NCBI GenBank assembly: GCA_963810525.1
Contig: CAWENB010000006.1
Coordinates: 62,001-126,000 of the forward strand
Length of the DNA: 64,000 nt
Source: JAICLK01 sp963810525
GTDB taxonomy: Bacteria; Patescibacteriota; Saccharimonadia; Saccharimonadales; UBA4665
Reading direction: 5' to 3'
The translations under genes and the position numbers were made by a program. The notes under the pieces are model-generated. The model was given only the letters and a program-made list of their open reading frames with translations. It was not told the DNA's origin and ran no database searches. Each line of letters begins with the position of its first letter. Positions within the stretch are counted from its first letter, which is position 1. Below are positions 7,844 to 14,284 of this stretch, piece after piece.

Positions 7844-9010
7844 ATGTCAAAGCCTACTGTCGGTGTCTTTTTCGGTTCACGCTCGACCGAGCATGATGTA
7901 TCGGTCGTGACGGCGATAGGGTCTGTTATACGGCCGCTTGAACTCTCCAATCAATATGAGGTGGCACCGGTATATATCTCCAAATCAGGCCAGTGGTACT
8001 GCGATCCTGTACTTAAGAACTTGGGCCTGTTTACGTCCGGCGATATCGACGCCTGGTGCGCCAAGCACGCGCCGGTCGGGCCGTTGTTCGACAACGGTCT
8101 GAAACTGGTCGAGGCAAACCGTAAGCGGCGAACGACAATCATCGACATTGCTTTTCCGGCGCTGCACGGAACGCACGGCGAAGACGGCGAAGTCATGGCC
8201 ATGTTCGAGCTCGCCAATATTCCCTATGTGGGCTGCGGTGTCGCGGCCAGCGCGGTTGCGATGGATAAAGTTCTGGCGAAGCAAGTGGCGCTCGCCAACG
8301 GCATTCCGACGCCAAAATCCATAAATTTTACAAAGTATGAATTCGGTCAGGACCAGGACACTTGGGTTACAAAAATTAACCGCACACTCAGATATCCGTT
8401 ATTCGTCAAGCCGGCGCATCTCGGATCAAGTATCGGCATTACCAGGGTGATCGACCCGAAGGATCTCATCAACGCTATCGAAGTGGCGGTGCATTATGAC
8501 AATAAAGCATTAGTGGAAGAAGGTGTGCCGAATCTTATTGAAGTTACCTTGCCGGTTATGGGCAATGATGAGCCGGTTCCGGCGCTGCTCGAACAACCGC
8601 TCACAAAGCCTGAAGATTTTTTCAACTTCGACACCAAATATATGCATGGCGGTAAAAAAGGCGGTGGGAAGAAGGCCGGTACGAAGGGCTCACAGGGCTA
8701 CAGCAAACTTCCGGCCGAATTACCCGACGCGCTATACCGCAAAGCCATATCGGCGGGTTTAAGTGTTTATAAAGCGCTAGGTTGTTCCGGTACCGCCAGG
8801 GTCGATATGCTCGTCGATGGCAAAAAAGGCGAAGTCTACTTCAACGAAGTCAACCCGCTACCCGGCAGCCTGTACGCCCACAACTGGCACATGGCCGGCT
8901 ATTCAAGTGTGGAATTGGTAACGAAACTGATTGAGCTTGGACAAGAACGTTACCGCAAGCAAACGGCAGTGGAAACGACATTCGCGACTAGCTTCTTGAA
9001 ACAGTTTTAG
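7844..9010 (+). CDS. ddl: D-alanine--D-alanine ligase paralogue 2
   Basis: A 388-residue ATP-grasp ligase closely related to the protein at 5817. It shares FGSRSTEHDVS, HGTHGEDGE, KPAHLGSSIGI, the Gly/Lys-rich insert after DTKYMHGG, NPLPGSLYAHNW and the C-terminal ending SFLKQF, yet differs at many other positions, so the duplication is not recent. Having two such ligases around an M15-like peptidase suggests either two substrate specificities or differential expression: each ligase has its own strong leaderless promoter. The conserved insert in both copies argues that it is functional rather than a local error. Confidence 0.87.
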   Translation: MSKPTVGVFFGSRSTEHDVSVVTAIGSVIRPLELSNQYEVAPVYISKSGQWYCDPVLKNLGLFTSGDIDAWCAKHAPVGPLFDNGLKLVEANRKRRTTIIDIAFPALHGTHGEDGEVMAMFELANIPYVGCGVAASAVAMDKVLAKQVALANGIPTPKSINFTKYEFGQDQDTWVTKINRTLRYPLFVKPAHLGSSIGITRVIDPKDLINAIEVAVHYDNKALVEEGVPNLIEVTLPVMGNDEPVPALLEQPLTKPEDFFNFDTKYMHGGKKGGGKKAGTKGSQGYSKLPAELPDALYRKAISAGLSVYKALGCSGTARVDMLVDGKKGEVYFNEVNPLPGSLYAHNWHMAGYSSVELVTKLIELGQERYRKQTAVETTFATSFLKQF

Positions 9011-9102
9011 ACTGCTGCTTCGCGTCGAGCGAGTTATTTTATAGCCTTGATTCGAACAATCATCTTGCCAAACTGTTTCCACTTTTGATTTCCGATCATT
9101 TA

Positions 9103-9131
9103 TTGGTAGTGCGGTTTTCGTTGTGTATACT
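9103..9131 (+). promoter_or_regulatory. Promoter of prepilin-like gene
   Basis: TTGGTA (9103-9108), 17 bp, TATACT (9126-9131). The transcript would carry a leader of about 30 nt containing the Shine-Dalgarno AAAAGGA at 9152-9158. Confidence 0.6.
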
Positions 9132-9167
9132 ACAAAACATCAACAAAAATCAAAAGGAATCATTTTT

Positions 9168-9872
9168 ATGAATCATAGATTTGAAAGGAAAGCGATTTGC
9201 GACTTCGGGTTTACCGCCGTCGAAGGACTCATCGTGTTACTTGTCATAGTCATTATCGCCGGAGCCGGATGGTTCGTGCTGACGAAACACAAGAGCACTA
9301 CACCGAATAAAGAATTCAGAACATCAAAGTCGTGGTCAAAGTATACAGGGGAAAGTTTTATGTCATATACCTACCCCGGCAATCTCTTCAGTATCATATA
9401 CCCGGAACGCTGGGCTCAAAGTTATCGGACGTTACCGGCCAGTACGCCGCCTGCACCGGATAACATGCAGAGCCAGATCGTGGCTTTAACACCGCCGAAA
9501 TCTCCCAAAGGACCCGACGGGTCGCCGCTGCCCGTCGATGTGCTTGTCTATAAATCAGGCAATACGGCTGATATCGCGAAAAATGTGGACGGCGGTACGA
9601 CAATACAGCATCAGAAGAGTATAAAAGTGAACGGATATGACGCACTGTACGAACAGACTGTGCCCGATACCTCAAAAGGACAAGTCAATATTCCTTCGCA
9701 TTTCACCGACGATATTTACGTGGTAACAAACAACAATGTATCGGTGGCCTTTATTTTCCGTGTCAATGAAAGCGCAATTCCCGCTTCTCCGGGCGTGACC
9801 GCCATTCCGGCTATCAATCAATCTTACCTGCAACCTTCATTCGTAAACATCGTTAACTCCGTTAAGTTTTAA
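9168..9872 (+). CDS. Type IV prepilin-like secreted protein
   Basis: A 234-residue protein with a class III signal sequence. A short basic leader ends in Gly, followed by FTAVEGLIVLLVIVIIAG, i.e. the G|F cleavage site with Glu at mature position 5 and a continuous hydrophobic helix. A prepilin peptidase would process it and it would join a type IV pilus or related pseudopilus. The soluble part contains a beta-rich domain with IYPERWAQ and a C-terminal SFVNIVNSVKF, seen in membrane-anchored proteins of unknown role; it is longer than a normal minor pilin. ATG 9168 is chosen because AAAAGGA precedes it by 10 nt. No pilus assembly genes are in the window. Confidence 0.75.
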   Translation: MNHRFERKAICDFGFTAVEGLIVLLVIVIIAGAGWFVLTKHKSTTPNKEFRTSKSWSKYTGESFMSYTYPGNLFSIIYPERWAQSYRTLPASTPPAPDNMQSQIVALTPPKSPKGPDGSPLPVDVLVYKSGNTADIAKNVDGGTTIQHQKSIKVNGYDALYEQTVPDTSKGQVNIPSHFTDDIYVVTNNNVSVAFIFRVNESAIPASPGVTAIPAINQSYLQPSFVNIVNSVKF

Positions 9873-9977
9873 CGCCTTAGCCAGCTAAATACGCAGGGTT
9901 AAAAGAACGGTCGGGTAAATATTCCAGTTTTAGGAAGCAAAAGTGTTGTCGGTTGGTTTGTAGCCTCGTGATGTAAA

Positions 9978-10067
9978 TTGACAAAACACTGGGCCGGATA
10001 TTCGATTGTCGAACTGGTTATCGGATTCAACGCTTATATCCCCGGGGCGGTAAAAAATAGAAAGTAG
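9978..10067 (+). pseudogene. Degenerate prepilin N-terminus
   Basis: Inside an otherwise empty 350-bp stretch (9873-10223), a TTG-started 29-codon frame encodes TKHWAGYSIVELVIGF, which matches a prepilin cleavage site (G|YSIVELVI with Glu5), then degenerates and stops. It looks like a remnant of a second pilin gene next to the intact one. I see nothing else in this interval except the -10-like TATACT at 10193-10198 serving the next gene. Chance similarity over 11 residues cannot be excluded. Confidence 0.4.
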
Positions 10068-10223
10068 CAACCGGAAACAACGGTCGCCGATAAAGTATTG
10101 CAACTATTCTAGCCGGTAAAGTTTCGGTAGAGTAAGTTATTTAATATTGCTTCATTTGTAGCTCATGTTTAAACCATCCGTGGATTGTAATGTATACTCT
10201 ATAAACACTAGGGGGACTGAGGA

Positions 10224-11072
10224 GTGGATGGCTTGCGAGCGTTGCGCATACTTGTAAGGCCGCAAATATTGGTGAGCTTTTTAGTCGTAGCCTGCGTAAG
10301 CTCGGGGGCTTCGATGTCCATACGCAATCACGCTTCGCTGGAACTTAACGCCAAGACGTCTAAGAACCTTGAGGCCCGCCAGCGCCGGGTACTCGAGCGG
10401 CAACGGGAAGCCGCCGAGGAGCTTCAGCGCGAACAGTCAGCATCGTATTCATGGATTTCGCCGATTAACTGCAAGCTGCAACCATGCCTGGCACTCACCT
10501 TCGACGACGGGCCGAACCCGATAACCACACCGCAAGTATTGTCTATTCTCGAGGCAGAGCACGTTCATGCCAGCTTCTTTGTGGTGGGCTCGCGTATCGC
10601 CGGCAATCAGGCATTACTCCAGCGGATGTACGCCGATGGCGACGAGATTGGCGATCATAGTTGGACGCATCCGGATTTTACGACGCTTTCGCCAGATCAG
10701 ATCAGGCAGCAAATTGCACAGACCCAGCAAGCAGTAGCAGAAGCCGGGGTGCCGGCACCGACACTATTCCGGCCTCCATACGGAGCGGTCAATCAGAAAG
10801 TAATTGACAATGTCTCGCTTACCATTATGTTCTGGAACGAGGATCCCCGTGATTGGGCGGCGAGCAATCCGGTTGATGTCGAAAAGGCCGTGGTTGCTTC
10901 TGCCCGTCCGGGCGGCGTCGTTGACATGCACGATATCTACCACCTCACGGTCGCCTCACTCGACCCTATTATCAAGCAGCTCAAGCAGGACCATTACCAG
11001 TTCGTGACCGTCAGCCAGCTGCTGGGGATAAAGCCTGGGCAAAAGGGCGAATATTACGGCCTGATGCCGTAG
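10224..11072 (+). CDS. Membrane-anchored polysaccharide deacetylase (NodB family)
   Basis: A 282-residue protein: N-terminal hydrophobic anchor (about 14-32), a charged helical spacer (about 40-72, rich in Arg, Glu and Gln, probably coiled coil), then a NodB domain. Metal and catalytic motifs are TFDDGPNP (Asp94, Asp95), DHSWTHPD (His145, His149), RPPYG (183-187) and the late MHD (His236). Such carbohydrate esterase family 4 enzymes remove N-acetyl groups from peptidoglycan or other glycans outside the membrane, often giving lysozyme resistance. The GTG start at 10224 has GGGGG eight bases upstream. It fits with the preceding peptidoglycan genes. Confidence 0.88.
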   Translation: MDGLRALRILVRPQILVSFLVVACVSSGASMSIRNHASLELNAKTSKNLEARQRRVLERQREAAEELQREQSASYSWISPINCKLQPCLALTFDDGPNPITTPQVLSILEAEHVHASFFVVGSRIAGNQALLQRMYADGDEIGDHSWTHPDFTTLSPDQIRQQIAQTQQAVAEAGVPAPTLFRPPYGAVNQKVIDNVSLTIMFWNEDPRDWAASNPVDVEKAVVASARPGGVVDMHDIYHLTVASLDPIIKQLKQDHYQFVTVSQLLGIKPGQKGEYYGLMP

Positions 11073-11217
11073 TGACAATATCGGTTTGTAGGATACCGGA
11101 GAAAATTTGGGGCAATATAGTAAAATCTATAATTATTCCCGAAAATTTCATGATCAACTTGACACTTGAGTGTTACGAAAGACATGATGTTGTGTCATGA
11201 AACCCCGTACGATTTTT

Positions 11218-12306
11218 GGCTTAATAACAAAAACTGGTTGCTGCTAGCGCTTTAAGACGGACAGATTTCTTTGTCATTGTTTTCGTTATTCTTGTAAGTA
11301 CCAACTAAACAAGGAGTAACGAAGATGACTCGAAAGAGCTGTCCGTCTTGCTATTGTACCAACGTAAAGAAAAACGGTGTGAGGAACGGTCTACAGCGCT
11401 ACGTCTGTCGTACCTGCCGTCGGTCATGGAGCAGTAAAGGCCGCCCTGGCCGTAAGCGAGCTACCCTATGGCACCAGTATGCCTTTGACGGTCGTACCGT
11501 GAACAGCTTGGCTAAAGAATACCGGAAAAGTACCGGTTGCATCCGCGCTCAACTCAATGGCTACAGCCCGCCACGCATCATCCAGAAACCGCGTACCGTA
11601 GCCGTCATAATGGATGTTACCTACTTTGGGGACTGGGGCCTCCTGGTTGTTATTGACCCATATGCAGTGGCGACGCTTGGTGAGAATACGGTGCTGTATT
11701 ACGCCACGGTAGACGGGACAGAACGCACCGTAGATTATGAGGTTGCAACAGATACGATTGAAGCAATGGGCTACAGTATCCTGGCGGTCACCATTGACGG
11801 CAGACGAGGCGTACGGACTATGCTGGAGGGCAAAGGCATACCGGTCCAGCATTGCCAGTTTCACCAGCTTATGACCATCACTCAATGTCTGACCAAGAAG
11901 CCACGACTGACGCAAAATATTGAGTTACGAGCGCTTGCCTTAACGCTCGCTCGGACAGACGAACTAACGTTTGAGGATGCACTCGCTGGTTGGTACAAGA
12001 AACATGGGGCATGGCTCAAGGAGCGTGATCCGGTCACCAAAAGATATGCCCATGAGCGTACCAGAAGAGCTTATTTTTCCTTGTGTCGCAACCTACCATA
12101 TCTGTTCACCTACCAAGCCGATTACATACAGGAAAGTGGCATACGAGTAGCCAACACAACGAGCCCATTAGACGGAAGATTCGGCGTCTGGAAAGACAAG
12201 CTCATACCCCACCGTGGAGCCTCAAAACAACGAATAATTACGATCCTCTGGAGTTTCTTCTCTAGAAAAACAGATTAGAGTAGACACCAGAATTTGGTGT
12301 TAAGCC
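11218..12306 (+). mobile_element. IS256-type insertion sequence, copy 1, intact
   Basis: A 1089-bp element bounded by imperfect terminal inverted repeats (left GGCTTAATAACAAAAACTGG, right end complementing to GGCTTAACACCAAATTCTGG; about 20 of 28 positions match). It is flanked by an 8-bp target duplication CGATTTTT (11210-11217 and 12307-12314), the length expected for the IS256 family. It carries a single transposase gene. The same element occurs twice more at the right end of the window with an identical transposase frame, so transposition is recent. The insertion lies between genes and breaks none. Confidence 0.93.
11325..12278 (+). CDS. IS256-family transposase, Zn-ribbon variant (copy 1)
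   Basis: A 317-residue transposase. The N-terminus is a zinc ribbon (CPSCYC...CRTC), followed by a helix-turn-helix-like stretch and a MULE/IS256-type catalytic core: first Asp in IMDVTYFGDWG, second Asp in VTIDGRRGV, then the C/H motif HCQFHQ. The usual third acid of the family (TTN-x-x-E-G) appears as TTSPLDG, i.e. Asp replaces Glu. It cuts and joins the element ends. AAGGAG lies 8 nt upstream of the ATG. Full length and without frame damage. Confidence 0.9.
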   Translation: MTRKSCPSCYCTNVKKNGVRNGLQRYVCRTCRRSWSSKGRPGRKRATLWHQYAFDGRTVNSLAKEYRKSTGCIRAQLNGYSPPRIIQKPRTVAVIMDVTYFGDWGLLVVIDPYAVATLGENTVLYYATVDGTERTVDYEVATDTIEAMGYSILAVTIDGRRGVRTMLEGKGIPVQHCQFHQLMTITQCLTKKPRLTQNIELRALALTLARTDELTFEDALAGWYKKHGAWLKERDPVTKRYAHERTRRAYFSLCRNLPYLFTYQADYIQESGIRVANTTSPLDGRFGVWKDKLIPHRGASKQRIITILWSFFSRKTD

Positions 12307-12333
12307 CGATTTTTCATAAATTCTTGGGTACAA

Positions 12334-12427
12334 CGTGGGGGTGGAAGAGTTCTGCTGGCAGAGCCAGGAACAACATTTCCAGCCCCCACGCAGGTTGAGC
12401 GTTGGCACGAAAAGTGCCGCTTAACCT
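12334..12427. other. Two tandem stable hairpins (possible structured RNA or terminator)
   Basis: First hairpin: CGTGGGGG (12334-12341) pairs with CCCCCACG (12383-12390), continued by TGGAA/TTCCA with one bulged G and an inner stem CTGGC/GCCAG. Second hairpin: GGTTGAGCG (12393-12401) pairs with CGCTTAACC (12419-12427, one G-U), with an inner GGCAC/GTGCC stem and loop GAAAA. They directly follow the minus-strand gene ending at 12427, whose stop overlaps the second stem, and end 20 bp from the IS target duplication. No T-tract follows on either side, so a simple intrinsic terminator is not obvious. Function unknown. Confidence 0.5.
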
Positions 12428-12804
12428 TAGTACCTGGACGCATGGACCCCATGGCTTTTGTCGTCGCGTACCTTGCGGTAGCCGAAAAAGCATCCAACCA
12501 GGTATCCGAGCCCGATCCCTACCGCAGCCGCGATTGCACTCCTGAACAAACCAGCCAGGATAATCGCCAGGATGACGCCTATCACGACAGCTATGAAACT
12601 ACGTGCATTTGTCAGTCCCGTACCGCTGAGCAGTATAAAGAGGATATTCCCTCCATGCTCACGCGGGCGGTCGCGCGGAGTAAAACAAGTGTGGTTCGTC
12701 CTCATGACGATCCCGTGCTTGTGACCGTGGTGACGGTCTTCGGCGCAAGGTCGGCACTGGCACGTTGCCAGGTTATGGGCGATGTGCGGTGCTGGTCTAG
12801 CCAT
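12427..12804 (-). CDS. Small membrane protein with Cys/His-rich N-terminus
   Basis: A 125-residue protein. The N-terminal half is rich in His and Cys (CQCRPC, HHGHKHG) and may bind metal; the C-terminal half forms two adjacent transmembrane helices (about residues 66-85 and 87-106, with Gly-rich LGYLVGCFFGYRK). ATG at 12804 is chosen because GGAG sits 6 nt upstream; the ATG at 12816 would overlap that site. I do not recognise the family. The 3' side is followed by the two hairpins and then the insertion sequence. Confidence 0.6.
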   Translation of the reverse strand: MARPAPHIAHNLATCQCRPCAEDRHHGHKHGIVMRTNHTCFTPRDRPREHGGNILFILLSGTGLTNARSFIAVVIGVILAIILAGLFRSAIAAAVGIGLGYLVGCFFGYRKVRDDKSHGVHASRY

Positions 12805-12946
12805 TGTAGTCTCCATTGCTCTCAGGTACTTAAATTGCGAAGTGTCGTCCGATCAGGACAAGGAGGTTCCCCTCCACTCATATGAGTCGCTTCGAACATA
12901 AATATAGCATAAAAAACCGCTTATGTCAATAATGCTACCCCTGTAA

Positions 12947-12975
12947 TGAACATGGATCAAAGGGTGTGATATAAT
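12947..12975 (+). promoter_or_regulatory. Promoter of the alaX-leuS operon
   Basis: TGAACA (12947-12952), 17 bp, TATAAT (12970-12975) with a TGA extension. The start at about 12982 gives a leader of about 104 nt before alaX. Confidence 0.65.
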
Positions 12976-12986
12976 ATTTATAAAGT

Positions 12987-13031
12987 ATGCGTGCAGCCCT
13001 GAAACCACTCGCCAAATTTCTCGCCCGCTGA
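12987..13031 (+). CDS. Putative 14-residue leader peptide
   Basis: ATG 12987, about 5 nt after the expected transcription start, opens a 14-codon frame MRAALKPLAKFLAR ending in TGA at 13029. Half of it is Ala (4) and Leu (3). The downstream operon encodes an Ala-tRNA editing protein and leucyl-tRNA synthetase, so ribosome stalling at Ala or Leu codons could control readthrough. The peptide has no Shine-Dalgarno, but near-leaderless starts are common in this window. Its reality is inferred from position and composition only. Confidence 0.4.
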   Translation: MRAALKPLAKFLAR

Positions 13032-13036
13032 GGGCG
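13022..13036 (+). promoter_or_regulatory. Candidate attenuator hairpin in leader
   Basis: CGCCC-GCTGA-GGGCG, with the leader-peptide stop codon in the loop, followed after 4 nt by the T-rich TTTTCTCTTT. An alternative pairing of TGCAGCCCT (12992-13000, one bulged A) with AGGGCGCA (13031-13038) would exclude it. The two-state arrangement is typical of attenuation, though the 5-bp stem is short. Confidence 0.4.
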
Positions 13037-13085
13037 CAACTTTTCTCTTTATCAAGCATAAATCTTTAATACAGGAGTGACGAAA

Positions 13086-13832
13086 GTGGCGACGAAATTG
13101 TTGTATTTGGGAGCATTCGATGTAGTCGAATGCCTGGCAAAAGTAATAGCGGTTGAGGCGGCGGAAGATGGCCGGACCGATATCAAACTCGACCAGACCT
13201 GTTTCTACCCGCGCGGCGGCGGTCAGGATTGGGATGAGGGCACGATTACGAACGAGGACAGCTCGGCGGTGTTGCGTGTCAATGAGGTGCGCCTTGATGA
13301 GGTTGGCATCGTACATCATTTCGGCACCGTTTCCAGTGGCGGATTCAAGATCGGCGATGCGGTCATGTGCAGCATTGACGGGAAGCGGCGCGCAATTAAC
13401 ACCCGATTGCACTCGGCAGGACACGCCGTCGATATGGCAGTCGACCGGATAGGATTGCCGTGGGTTCCCGGCCGCGGCGGCCATTATCCGCACATGAGTT
13501 TTGTGGAGTACGAGGGCGAGATCGCGTCCGAAGCAACTGAGCAGGAGCGCGCCCGGATTGAAGCTGTCACGAACGAAATCATCGACGCCGGCGGCGAAAA
13601 TGAAATCCGCTTTTTGCCAGTGAGTGAAATGCGCACCGTCTGCCGGCATGTTCCTGCCAACATACCGACTAACAAGCCGGCTCGCGTCGTCATATACAAC
13701 GGCACGTTCGGCGTGCCGTGCGGCGGTACGCACGTGGGCAATGTCCACGACATCGGCCGCGTCACCATTACGAAGGTTAAATCCAAGAAGGGTCTCACGA
13801 AAGTATCATACGCCGTGGAGGGTACTAACTGA
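13086..13832 (+). CDS. alaX: AlaX-type alanyl-tRNA editing protein
   Basis: A 248-residue free-standing homologue of the alanyl-tRNA synthetase editing domain. It carries the zinc/active-site motifs HSAGH (HxxxH) in RLHSAGHAVD and CGGTHVGN (CxxxH) near the C-terminus, plus FYPRGGGQ of the N-terminal barrel. AlaX proteins hydrolyse Ser or Gly mis-attached to tRNA-Ala in the cytoplasm. GTG 13086 is chosen over GTG 13077 because AGGAG (13073-13077) lies 8 nt upstream and overlaps the earlier codon. First gene of an operon with the DUF2000 protein and leuS; the stop codon abuts the next ATG. Confidence 0.87.
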   Translation: MATKLLYLGAFDVVECLAKVIAVEAAEDGRTDIKLDQTCFYPRGGGQDWDEGTITNEDSSAVLRVNEVRLDEVGIVHHFGTVSSGGFKIGDAVMCSIDGKRRAINTRLHSAGHAVDMAVDRIGLPWVPGRGGHYPHMSFVEYEGEIASEATEQERARIEAVTNEIIDAGGENEIRFLPVSEMRTVCRHVPANIPTNKPARVVIYNGTFGVPCGGTHVGNVHDIGRVTITKVKSKKGLTKVSYAVEGTN

Positions 13833-14264
13833 ATGGTATACGTACCCGTTACGCACAAATTCGTCGCGGTGCTGAATAAAAAGATTCCAGTCGGTAAACT
13901 CATGAATGCGCTCGGACATATGACGGCCGGGTTCGCGGCTGACTATCCAGATCAGGCGGTCATGCGCTTCGATAATTACGAAGATGCCGACGGTAACGCA
14001 CACCCGAACATTTCAGATAATCCGTTCATTGTGCTCCAGGCGGATAATTCGAACCAAGTCCGGACTCTTCGGCGGGCACTAACTGAGGTCGGGCTGCAGT
14101 TTACGGATTTCACCGGAACCATGACCGAGGGCACGTATACCGAGCAGCAGGAGCGGACTAAAACGACGTCTGAAGCCGATCTGGAGTATTACGGCCTGGT
14201 AACCTTTGGTGAGATAGGGCGGCTAAATACGCTCACCAAAAAGTTCTCACTCTGGCGCGGCTAA
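13833..14264 (+). CDS. DUF2000 family protein
   Basis: A 143-residue protein matching the DUF2000 pattern (VPVTHKFVAVLNKKIPVGKLMNALGHM near the start, VLQADNSNQVR in the middle). The fold is related to peptidyl-tRNA hydrolase II, but the molecular function is not established. The start codon follows the alaX stop directly and leuS begins 20 nt downstream, so it is co-transcribed with two tRNA-quality genes, which makes an RNA-related role plausible. Confidence 0.75.
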   Translation: MVYVPVTHKFVAVLNKKIPVGKLMNALGHMTAGFAADYPDQAVMRFDNYEDADGNAHPNISDNPFIVLQADNSNQVRTLRRALTEVGLQFTDFTGTMTEGTYTEQQERTKTTSEADLEYYGLVTFGEIGRLNTLTKKFSLWRG

Positions 14265-14284
14265 CTGATACTATAAGGACTAAT

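Noticed and set aside
9010..9122. GATTCGAAC resembling a tRNA T-loop
   Set aside because: The flanking bases do not form the T-stem, and no acceptor or anticodon stem could be found.
11466..11915. 149-codon minus-strand frame in each IS copy
   Set aside because: Opposite the transposase core; no start signal and no known passenger gene.
12442..12885. Plus-strand frame of 147 codons
   Set aside because: The minus frame encodes two clear membrane helices and has a ribosome-binding site; the plus frame is its shadow.
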